A stretch of 33,980 nucleotides of DNA from an uncultured beta proteobacterium (GTDB taxonomy: Bacteria; Pseudomonadota; Gammaproteobacteria; Burkholderiales; Burkholderiaceae_C): the NCBI GenBank assembly GCA_903954045.1, contig CAJBMJ010000204.1, positions 1 to 33,980 of the forward strand, written 5' to 3'. Under the pieces are notes generated by a model, which saw nothing but the letters and a program-made list of their open reading frames with translations, was not told the origin of the DNA and ran no database searches. This document shows positions 9,610-17,202 of this stretch, piece after piece (positions within the stretch are counted from its first letter, which is position 1; the number at the start of each line of letters is the position of its first letter). The position numbers and the translations under genes were made by a program.

Positions 9610-9744
9610 GGCCAGCGCGCCAGGGTCGGCAATGTTGCCGCTGACGGAAACGTTGGGCAACGCATACCAATGCGGCGTTTGGCTTCCACCAAATTCTGGC
9701 CCGTATTTGTAGTACTTGGCGTTGGTCGGCACGGCTGTGGGATA
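9610..9744 (-). pseudogene. fragment of a second IPTL-CTERM surface protein gene
   Basis: Reverse strand YPTAVPTNAKYYKYGPEFGGSQTPHWYALPNVSVSGN-IADPGALA matches YPGATLPANAKYYKYGPEFGGSQTPHWYALTNVSINGN...VIADPGALA of the intact gene (11096-11297), with about 21 codons missing. Confidence 0.85.
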
Positions 9745-9790
9745 CCTGCGTCACCCTTGTCAGTATCCGGGTTCAACCAACAGAGAGCAA

Positions 9791-9823
9791 GTTCAGGTGA
9801 ATTTCATGTTCAGGTGAATTTCA
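9791..9823 (+). repeat. tandem 16-bp direct repeat (period 17) upstream of antitoxin gene
   Basis: gttcaggtgaatttca occurs at 9791-9806 and again at 9808-9823. Confidence 0.9.
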
Positions 9824-9872
9824 GCACTTAAAAAGTTTCGACTAATTGCATATAATCGAAACACTTAAGTGC
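9824..9872 (+). promoter_or_regulatory. palindromic operator overlapping the promoter of the antitoxin gene
   Basis: gcacttaaaaagtttcga ... tcgaaacacttaagtgc: paired GCACTTAA/TTAAGTGC and GTTTCGA/TCGAAAC arms flanking a TATAAT hexamer at 9851-9856. Lies just upstream of the ORF at 9889. Confidence 0.75.
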
Positions 9873-9888
9873 CTCAAGGAGATTTACC

Positions 9889-10338
9889 GTGCGCTCTTCC
9901 ACTGCCAGTCCTTCACCTCAAGGCTTTGATCCTGCACTGCGCGGAGTTTGCGAGAAATCGGCCCGCTCGGTCATGTCCGTCTTGCGTCGTGAGGCACCAG
10001 CGGGTACATCACCAGAAATCATGATGGACTTTGCCGCGTCGCTGACAGGTGTCATTGAACGTACGACCGTCATGCTTCTGGCTGGCAAACAGGTTCGGGT
10101 CATTGAAGACGACGAAGCGATCACGACACAGGAGGCCGCAGACTTGCTGAACGTCTCGCGCCCCCACCTGGTCAAACTGCTTGACCGTGGAGAAATCCCG
10201 CCCTTACCCAAGGTGGGCCGTCATCGTCGTGTTGCACGTGCCAGCGTCCTTAAATACAAACGCACCCGTGATGCCCAACGGGAATCTGCCCTCAAGGAAC
10301 TCGCTGCGCTTTCCCAACATCACGGACTTGGCTATTGA
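9889..10338 (+). CDS. helix-turn-helix (excisionase-type) antitoxin-like protein
   Basis: 149 aa; DDEAITTQEAADLLNVSRPHLVKLLDRGEIPPLPKVGRHRRVARASVLKYKRTRDAQRESALKELAALSQ is an excisionase/MerR-like HTH typical of antitoxins paired with PIN toxins. Preceded by palindromic operator; GTG start. Confidence 0.82.
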   Translation: MRSSTASPSPQGFDPALRGVCEKSARSVMSVLRREAPAGTSPEIMMDFAASLTGVIERTTVMLLAGKQVRVIEDDEAITTQEAADLLNVSRPHLVKLLDRGEIPPLPKVGRHRRVARASVLKYKRTRDAQRESALKELAALSQHHGLGY

Positions 10339-10340
10339 GC

Positions 10341-10776
10341 ATGACTCCGGTAGTCGTGCTGGACGCTTGCGGCCGGGGGTGCAATTCGCGCAGTTGATGA
10401 ACCGGGCAGCGGGAGAGGCCTTGATCAGACGGTATCGCCAGCACGAAGGGCTATTTCCCAAGACCGATGCCAAAGATCGTCATGTTGCTGCGGCTGCTGT
10501 TACAGCACGCAAACAATCGGCGGTGAATGTCGTGACCGTCATCACATGGAACCTCAAAGACTTCAACCGCAAAGAGTTGGCGCAGGCCGGGCTCGCCGTG
10601 GAAAATCCAGACACATTTTTGTGTCGCATGATGACTCTCCAGACAGCGTCGTTTCGGCTTTCGTGCGCATGCGCGACAACCTTCGCAACCCAACCAAGAC
10701 AACGCAGGAATGTGCGGACACCCTTTTTGCGCAGGGATTAAAGACTTTTTCCGGCTTGATAAAAGCAAGCACTTGA
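10341..10776 (+). pseudogene. decayed PIN-domain toxin gene (VapC-like) partner of the HTH antitoxin
   Basis: Starts MTPVVVLDAC (PIN first motif) but a deletion shifts it to a stop. Later PIN-like parts appear in another frame (PKTDAKDRHVAAAAVTARKQSAVNVVTVITWNLKDFNRKELAQAGLAVENPDTFLC), then after a further frame change DDSPDSVVSAFVRMRDNLRNPTKTTQECADTLFAQGLKTFSGLIKAS. Confidence 0.75.
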
Positions 10777-10780
10777 ACCC

Positions 10781-10828
10781 ATGACCACGTACTCGATCCT
10801 CTTTGTTTGCATGGGCGACATCTGCCGC
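10781..10828 (+). pseudogene. fragment resembling the N-terminus of a low-molecular-weight protein tyrosine phosphatase
   Basis: MTTYSILFVCMGDICR resembles the LMW-PTP P-loop start (xxSVLFVCxGNICRSP). The similarity ends abruptly. Confidence 0.5.
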
Positions 10829-10877
10829 AGGACGACCCCGCCGCCTTGCTGGCCGCAATTGGCTTGCGCGTAAGCGC

Positions 10878-11010
10878 GCCTGGGCAGGCTCCCTGCTCAC
10901 CGTAGCCGGAATGGTGATGGTTTTAGCCCGCTAGCGCTTATATAGGCTGCATGAGCAGCTATCAAAAAGAGAGTAAATTCATGCGACGCCTGGGTTACGC
11001 CGCATCACTA
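10878..11010 (+). repeat. 133-bp imperfect direct repeat, copy 2 (duplicate DMT transporter 3' end + IPTL tail)
   Basis: Reads AWAGSLLTVAGMVMVLAR* in one frame, then the same intergenic element and the reverse-strand MRRNPGVA* tail. Ungapped match to 8219-8351. Confidence 0.85.
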
Positions 11011-14000
11011 GCAGGGTGCCCAGAGCCAGCAGCGCGGAAAGAAGCATCAACGCCCATTCAGACAGAGTAGGAATGCTGGCCGCATCTAATGGAATGGCCA
11101 GCGCGCCGGGATCGGCAATGACGCCTGGGTCAACTAGGTTGCTGTCACCCAGATGGTCGTCGGTGATGTCAAAACTGATCTGATTGCCGTTGATACTCAC
11201 GTTGGTCAGGGCATACCAGTGTGGGGTCTGGCTGCCACCAAACTCTGGCCCGTATTTGTAGTACTTGGCATTGGCGGGCAGTGTCGCTCCTGGGTAAGTG
11301 ATGGTGAAGCGCAACGTGTTTCCGGTGCCGCAGTTGTTGGTGGTAAAGCTCAACACCCCGTGCGGATAAGAGAACCCGGCCGGAGGCGTTGTAGGCGCTG
11401 ACGAAACTGCGGAGAACGCTGAGCTGGCATAGGCGCAGCCGGCGCTGCCCCCGGTAAACGAAGCTGTGATGTTGCCGCCCGATGGCGAGGTGCCGGTGAT
11501 GCTGGTGACTGGGATACTGACCGTATGCGCAGTACCAGCGGTGTAGCCGCTGGCAATGGCTGTTAACCCGGCCGCTGTCGCCGCAATGCCGGTGCCCGAG
11601 CTTTTGAGGTCCAGTCGCAAAGTGCCTGCGCCCGTGATGGCGCTGACGGGTACTGTCCAGGTCAGACCGCTGTCGCTGGTACTGGGTGTGCCCACCGTGC
11701 CGCTGGCGCTGCCCGTGGCGGTGAGCGTGAAGTCGCTTGCATCCACTCCGCTAACCGCCTCGCTAAAGGTGACCAGAAAACTCATGCTGGTGACACTGGC
11801 AGCGGGTGAGCCCACCGGTGCGCTACCTGAGACCGACGGAGCGCTGGGTGCTACAAAACCAAAACTCACAGGGCAGTCAGCGGTGATGGCCCCGGTGGTA
11901 AAGGTGCCGCTGGTGCTGGTGTTAAGCGTTCCGCTGAAGTTGCCGCTGCATCCGCTGGCCGCACTCACCCGGTTGAAGCCGGTGCCGGTCAACACAAATT
12001 CCTTGGTGGCGTTGTAGGCCACCACTTGCGCAGTGGACGGGCTGACGGTGCCACCACTGGGGCTGTTGGGTGTAACGGTGTAGCCACGCGGCACACTGCA
12101 CGCACCTCCGGTGGTGGTGCTACCCCCGCCTGAGCCCGCACAGTCCCAGGTGAACTGGCTGGCGCTCGATGCAGCATTCGTCACGCTGCCCGCAGTGCAG
12201 GCTGCCATGCCGCTGGGTGCGCTAGTTACGGCAGTGCTGCTGATGGCGCAGGTGCCGTTGATGAGCGGAACATTGACCGTATGCACCGTGCCAGCGGTGT
12301 AGCCGCCAGCAATGGCTGTCAACCCAGCCGCTGTGGCAGCAATGCCAGTGCCCGAGTTATTGAGGTCCAGGCGCAAAGTGCCAGCGCCCGTGATGGCGCT
12401 GACGGGTACTGTCCAGGTCAGACCGCTGTCGCTGGTACTGGGTGTGCCCACCGTGCCGCTGGCGCTGCCCGTGGCGGTAAGCGTGAAGTCGGCGGCATCC
12501 ACACCACTGACCGCTTCGCTAAAGGTCACCAGAAAACTCATGCTGGTGGCACTGGCAGCGGGTGTGCCCACCGGGGCGCTACCCGAGACCGACGGAGTGC
12601 TGGGTGCTACAAAATCAAAACTTACAGGGCAGTCTGCTGTGATGGCTCCGGTGGTAAACGTGCCACTGGTGCTGGTGTTAAGTGTCCCGCTGAAGTTGCC
12701 GCTGCAACCACTGGCGGCACTCACCCGGTTAAAGCCGGTGCCGGTCAACACAAATTCCTTGGTTGCGTTGTAGGCCACCACTTGCGCAGTGGACGGGCTG
12801 ACGGTGCCACCACTGGGGCTGTTGGGCGTGACGGTGTAGCCATGCGGCACACTGCACGCACCTCCGGTGGTGGTGCTACCCCCGCCTGAGCCTGCGCAGT
12901 CCCAGGTGAACTGGCTGGCGCTGGATGCGGCGTTGGTCACGCTGCCTGCGGTGCAGGCGGCCACGCCGCTGGGTGCGCTGGTTACGGCGGAGCTGATGAT
13001 GGCGCAGGTGCCGTTCACGGGGACGGCCGAAACTGCCGCTGTTGCCGCTGAGCAGACTTCGGTACCGGGTGAGGTTCCAGTGCTGGCCTTGGGCGTTACG
13101 CAATAGAACAGATACTGGCCAAGGTCACCCGCAACCACGGTATAGGTTTGGTTGCTGCCACCGGTGCTGCCCGTGGCAATGTCGGTGTTGTCGCCAGTGG
13201 TGGCTGCGCTGTTGTCTGTTGAGCGCACGAAACGATAGGTTGAAATGCCTTCCGCGTCGGTTTCGCTGTCGCCGTAGGTGTAGCTGCCCGTCAGTTGCAC
13301 ACCTACCTGGGCTGTTCCGACGATCGTTACTGCGCTGGCGGAGGGCGCGACGTTGGTGCTCGGTTCGGCCGCCGCCTGCACATTGCCTAAAAAGTCACCC
13401 CAGATCATGAAAAGCATAGTTCCTGGGTCGGCGGGGATGGTTTTAGTGACCAGGTTGGTGGCAACATCAATCACATGGGTAGTACCGTTGTCCATCACGG
13501 CATACAGGGCAGCATCATTGGCCGAGATACCCAAACCGCCGATTGATGTAGCACCCGACACAATCAAGTTGATCTCGGTTTGCGTGGCCGTGTTGGTGGC
13601 GTCAATGATATGCAGCTTGCCCCCACCGTCGCCGACATAGACTTTACTGCCGTTCTTGCGCACAGCCACTGTGCCTGCACGGTTGCCGCCAATGTTGTTT
13701 ACAGTGATTGTTGCAACCGAGTTATCGGACAGGTCAATCTTCTTGAAGCCACTATCGGTCATGCTTGCCACGTATATCTTTTCGTTGCCTGTCGGATCGT
13801 AGGCAAGGCTGTACGCAGGGTCGAGTCCGGTCGCGGCGACAAGAGTGATTGCATTGCTGATGGTGTTGAAACTTTTGACCTCACCGGTGTCACAGAGGAA
13901 GTACAGCAGCGATCCGTCGGCTTTCATCGCCGAGCTGATGGGGAAACAAGTATCACCGGTAGGGTAGGATGTTACGAACCTGGTTGCGGCGTTGACCACA

Positions 14001-14440
14001 TGTAGCTTATGCCCAACGTAATCAGACACATAGGCGGTAGCGCCATCGGTTGAGAATGTGATCGCAGCGGAATCCCCCGTGCCCGCTATCGGTGTCTTCA
14101 AGGTATTGTTGGTGGTGTCAATCACGCCCAGCATGTTGTTGTTGCCAGATACTTGTCCAAACCAGACCTCGTTGCTTGAACCGGGCCGCACAGTGGCGGT
14201 GTATATAGCCCCGTTTAAGGCGGGGTTAAGGGTAACCGGCACGATGGTGCCGGTAAGTACGCCTGTGGCGGTATTGATCACCGACAGCGTTAAGCTACTT
14301 GAGTTAGGAATATAGGCAAAGTCAGCCGCAAGCAACTTTGCTGAAGAAAACAAAGAGGCCGCGGTAGCCATGGTTACTACCAAGATGCGCATACTTGGCT
14401 TTTGAATGCTCAGGAATGAGCGAAGGTGTTTTGAATTCAT
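10979..14440 (-). CDS. large surface/exported protein: YVTN-type beta-propeller, two long tandem Ig-like repeat units, IPTL-CTERM sorting signal
   Basis: MNSKHLRSF...AASLFSSAKLLAADFAYIPNSSSLTLSVINTATGVLTGTIVPV; propeller motifs (AYVSDYVGHKLHVVNAATRF, VYVGDGGGKLHIIDATN); C-terminus ASIPTLSEWALMLLSALLALGTLLVMRRNPGVA (IPTL motif, TM, basic tail). Confidence 0.93.
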   Translation of the reverse strand: MNSKHLRSFLSIQKPSMRILVVTMATAASLFSSAKLLAADFAYIPNSSSLTLSVINTATGVLTGTIVPVTLNPALNGAIYTATVRPGSSNEVWFGQVSGNNNMLGVIDTTNNTLKTPIAGTGDSAAITFSTDGATAYVSDYVGHKLHVVNAATRFVTSYPTGDTCFPISSAMKADGSLLYFLCDTGEVKSFNTISNAITLVAATGLDPAYSLAYDPTGNEKIYVASMTDSGFKKIDLSDNSVATITVNNIGGNRAGTVAVRKNGSKVYVGDGGGKLHIIDATNTATQTEINLIVSGATSIGGLGISANDAALYAVMDNGTTHVIDVATNLVTKTIPADPGTMLFMIWGDFLGNVQAAAEPSTNVAPSASAVTIVGTAQVGVQLTGSYTYGDSETDAEGISTYRFVRSTDNSAATTGDNTDIATGSTGGSNQTYTVVAGDLGQYLFYCVTPKASTGTSPGTEVCSAATAAVSAVPVNGTCAIISSAVTSAPSGVAACTAGSVTNAASSASQFTWDCAGSGGGSTTTGGACSVPHGYTVTPNSPSGGTVSPSTAQVVAYNATKEFVLTGTGFNRVSAASGCSGNFSGTLNTSTSGTFTTGAITADCPVSFDFVAPSTPSVSGSAPVGTPAASATSMSFLVTFSEAVSGVDAADFTLTATGSASGTVGTPSTSDSGLTWTVPVSAITGAGTLRLDLNNSGTGIAATAAGLTAIAGGYTAGTVHTVNVPLINGTCAISSTAVTSAPSGMAACTAGSVTNAASSASQFTWDCAGSGGGSTTTGGACSVPRGYTVTPNSPSGGTVSPSTAQVVAYNATKEFVLTGTGFNRVSAASGCSGNFSGTLNTSTSGTFTTGAITADCPVSFGFVAPSAPSVSGSAPVGSPAASVTSMSFLVTFSEAVSGVDASDFTLTATGSASGTVGTPSTSDSGLTWTVPVSAITGAGTLRLDLKSSGTGIAATAAGLTAIASGYTAGTAHTVSIPVTSITGTSPSGGNITASFTGGSAGCAYASSAFSAVSSAPTTPPAGFSYPHGVLSFTTNNCGTGNTLRFTITYPGATLPANAKYYKYGPEFGGSQTPHWYALTNVSINGNQISFDITDDHLGDSNLVDPGVIADPGALAIPLDAASIPTLSEWALMLLSALLALGTLLVMRRNPGVA
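11504..12259 (-). repeat. 756-bp internal tandem repeat, unit 2 of IPTL-CTERM protein
   Basis: Codes for NGTCAISSTAVTSAPSGMAACTAGSVTNAAS...HTVSIPV; near-identical to the upstream unit at exact 756-bp offset (12257 vs 13013). Confidence 0.9.
12260..13015 (-). repeat. 756-bp internal tandem repeat, unit 1 of IPTL-CTERM protein
   Basis: Codes for NGTCAIISSAVTSAPSGVAACTAGSVTNAAS...HTVNVPLI; offset 756 bp from unit 2. Both units also give the same antisense ORF (11556 and 12312 starts). Confidence 0.9.
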
Positions 14441-14642
14441 GTGCAAGTTCTCGCGTGGCCGTTGGTGGTAGCGGGTGAAGGTCTTGGGATAGTAGAAATA
14501 AGCAGCCATCCGATGTCTTATGAATCGCTGCAAAACCTAACCAAAGCTCACCAATCCTTGCAAGGCAGGCACAAACACCCCGTTTGCTTGATGCAGCACA
14601 AACCCTGCTGCCCTATAGTTGCTGGCATTCGATTGCATCCCC

Positions 14643-15341
14643 ATGCCCCGCACTGCCCCGCACCTTGTATTTGTGATTGACGACGACGCGCGCCTGCGCG
14701 ACGACCTGGTGGACTACCTGCTGAGTGAGGGTTACGAGGCCATGGGATTTGCCAGCTACGAGCAGTTTTTGCCGGTGTCGCACCGTTTGCAGCCGGACCT
14801 GATCCTGCTGGACCTGGGCTTGCCCGGGCTTGATGGCATGGACGTTTGCCCGCTGCTGCGCCAGCGCTGGCCCCAGGTCGGGCTGGTTATGCTGACCAGC
14901 CGTAGCGGTGTGGAGCAGCAGCAGGCCGGGCTGCAAGCGGGGGCCGATGCCTATTTGTCCAAAACAGCCACGCTGGCCCTGGTGGAAGCCACGGTATCCA
15001 GTGTGTTGCGCCGCTTGCAACCGGCACCGCCAGCGTCACCGCTTGCAGCGTGGCCCATCAACGAAGCCCTGTTGCAGCTCAGTACACCGCAGGGCCAGGC
15101 CACGGTGCTTACTTTCAACGAGTTCCGTCTGGTGCAGGCGGTGTTGCAGGCACAGGGCCAGTCTGTGCCGCGCGAGACCTTGCTAGCCCTGACCGGAAAG
15201 CCCGACAACCCGACCAACCGGCGCAACCTGGACGCCGTCATCAGCCGAATTCGCGCCAAGGTGCGTGCCAGCACCGGGGCCGACCTGCCGCTGCGGGCCA
15301 GCTATGCCAACGGTTACGCGTTTACGACTGACCCAGCTTGA
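14643..15341 (+). CDS. two-component response regulator, OmpR/PhoB-like winged helix
   Basis: MPRTAPHLVFVIDDDARLRDDLVDYLLSEGYEAMGF...PDLILLDLGLPGLDG...VMLTSRSG...GADAYLSKTA; C-terminal NPTNRRNLDAVISRIRAKVRASTGADLPLRASYANGYAF. Confidence 0.9.
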   Translation: MPRTAPHLVFVIDDDARLRDDLVDYLLSEGYEAMGFASYEQFLPVSHRLQPDLILLDLGLPGLDGMDVCPLLRQRWPQVGLVMLTSRSGVEQQQAGLQAGADAYLSKTATLALVEATVSSVLRRLQPAPPASPLAAWPINEALLQLSTPQGQATVLTFNEFRLVQAVLQAQGQSVPRETLLALTGKPDNPTNRRNLDAVISRIRAKVRASTGADLPLRASYANGYAFTTDPA

Positions 15342-17202
15342 GTACCCAGCAAACGCCCTGGGTTTGACCGGGGCTGGCACTGAAGCTGCCACCATGTGCC
15401 CGCGCTATATGCGCTACCAGTGACAGGCCCAGACCAAACCCCGGCTTGTCCTGATTAGGCTTGCGCAACTGCACGGTTTGTCCAATTTGGGCGTATTGCT
15501 CAGGCTCGAGCCCCGGTCCTTGGTCTTCTACCGTGAATTCTGCGTGACCGTTGCGGTCGACCGCCAGCCGAATCTGCACCGGTTTGTCTGCCCCGGCATA
15601 TTTGAGTGCGTTGATGACAATGTTTTCCAGGGCCAGTTTGGCCAGCAAGGGATCAAAGCTGGTGGTGACAGGGGCGGCGTCTGGGGGCATCGTCCAAACC
15701 AGTGTGGCGTGGGCGTAGTTCAGTGTCAATTCGGCCTGTACGTTCTTGGCCCAGGTGTTGAGCTGCACGCGTTCAGGCTTGACGACCACTTGCCCGGATT
15801 CCAGAGACGCGCTGTTGAGGAATGCTTCCACCAGCTTTCCGGTCTCGAAAGCCCAGAGGCGAATGTCGGTCACGCGTTTGCCTGCGCGCTCCGCCAGGCT
15901 GGAATCGCGCAGCAACATCTCGGCAGAGCGGCCAATGCGCGCCAGTGGCCCTAGCAACTCGTGCGCCACAAAGGCAGAAAACGACTGAATCTGGTCGCGC
16001 TGGGTGGTGAGCAGGCGTTGCTGAAACAGGCCTTCACGGTGCGCAGTTTCAAGCACGCGGATGGACCGGTTGGTGGCAATACCCAAAATCAATACGTGTA
16101 CCAGCGACGACATATCAAACGCCGCAGCAAACCACGGCTGCGCCGGGATGACCCCGGCCACGCTGAGGTTGTTGGCAATGGCGGTGGCCGTGCTGAGGAA
16201 AAAAGCCAAAACAAATAGGCCAATGGAGACACGACGCTCAGGGCGGCGCATGGCCCACAGGGCCAACACCAGATTGACAATGCTGATTACCAGAATACCT
16301 AGCACGGCGGTTTGTGCTGCCTGCCGGTAATACGGGGTGTTGACGCTGAGCATGCTCAGCAGGCAATAGGCAATGATGCCCAGATAGGCTTTGAAAAGCC
16401 GGGGTGAGTTGCTGCGCAGTTGCAAAATGATGATCCACAGCAGGCAGGACACAGCCGGTGCCAGCAAGATGCCAAAGCCGGTGACCCAATTGGCCAAAGC
16501 CGCAGAGCCCAGCCAGGCATTGAACAAAATGGGCTGATTGACTCCGACAAAAATAGCCAGAAGGCACAGCAGGTAGGCGCTGTAACCGAGTTGCACTGCT
16601 TGCCGCATCACGATGGCACCCACGGCGTACATGATGGCTGTGAGCAAATAAAGCGTGATGAATATGCCAGCCTTGAAAGGGTTGCTCGACTGACCTATGA
16701 GCAACTCTTCGTCCGTCAGTAACTGGGCCCGCACATTGAGCGCGCTGGTGGTTTGCACGCGCAGCAGGTAGCTGGTTTCTTCCGCCAGCGCGGGTAGTCG
16801 CACCACGTGGCTGGCGTAGGACAACGGGGGAGGCTCCGACAGAATGGTGTCACCCATGCTGACCCAGGGGGTCGTTTGGCCCCAGGAATAAATGTCAATG
16901 CGGTCAAGATAAGGGTAGCCCACGGAAAGGAGCCACCCCTTTGCACCAGCGGGTACGGCGGGAACTTTGAACCGCGCCCAGAGTACGCCGGGGCTGTAGC
17001 CATAAAAACCTTGCCTGGCGTCTTGCGACCAGTTTTGCGGCTCGGTGAAAATTTGTTCGGCCTGCAATTGTTCGCTGCGGTCCAGCAAGACGGACCATTG
17101 CATATTGAGATTGGTGGCCCAGGCCATTGGCAGCGCACACCACAAAGCCAATCCCAGCAAAGCCGAGCGGAGCCAGGCGGTGAGCTGAATATTTACCACC
17201 AT
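15322..17202 (-). CDS. sensor histidine kinase with 7TMR-DISM extracellular/7TM module
   Basis: N-terminal DISM-like domain (GVLWARFKVPAVPAGAKGWLLSVGYPYLDRIDIY), seven hydrophobic segments, H-box FVAHELLGPLARIGRSAEMLL, N-box LALENIVINALKYAG, G-boxes VEDQGPGLEPEQ, KPGFGLGLSLVAHIARAHGG. Confidence 0.92.
   Translation of the reverse strand: MVVNIQLTAWLRSALLGLALWCALPMAWATNLNMQWSVLLDRSEQLQAEQIFTEPQNWSQDARQGFYGYSPGVLWARFKVPAVPAGAKGWLLSVGYPYLDRIDIYSWGQTTPWVSMGDTILSEPPPLSYASHVVRLPALAEETSYLLRVQTTSALNVRAQLLTDEELLIGQSSNPFKAGIFITLYLLTAIMYAVGAIVMRQAVQLGYSAYLLCLLAIFVGVNQPILFNAWLGSAALANWVTGFGILLAPAVSCLLWIIILQLRSNSPRLFKAYLGIIAYCLLSMLSVNTPYYRQAAQTAVLGILVISIVNLVLALWAMRRPERRVSIGLFVLAFFLSTATAIANNLSVAGVIPAQPWFAAAFDMSSLVHVLILGIATNRSIRVLETAHREGLFQQRLLTTQRDQIQSFSAFVAHELLGPLARIGRSAEMLLRDSSLAERAGKRVTDIRLWAFETGKLVEAFLNSASLESGQVVVKPERVQLNTWAKNVQAELTLNYAHATLVWTMPPDAAPVTTSFDPLLAKLALENIVINALKYAGADKPVQIRLAVDRNGHAEFTVEDQGPGLEPEQYAQIGQTVQLRKPNQDKPGFGLGLSLVAHIARAHGGSFSASPGQTQGVCWVLKLGQS

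Noticed and set aside
10451-10900. 149-aa minus-strand ORF across the PIN/PTP remnants
   Set aside because: Arg/Pro-rich translation without motifs; the plus strand shows gene remnants with recognisable homology.
12281-12889. Antisense ORFs over the IPTL repeats (also 11556-12017 and 12312-12773)
   Set aside because: They repeat at exactly the 756-bp period of the sense gene and are explained by the tandem duplication.
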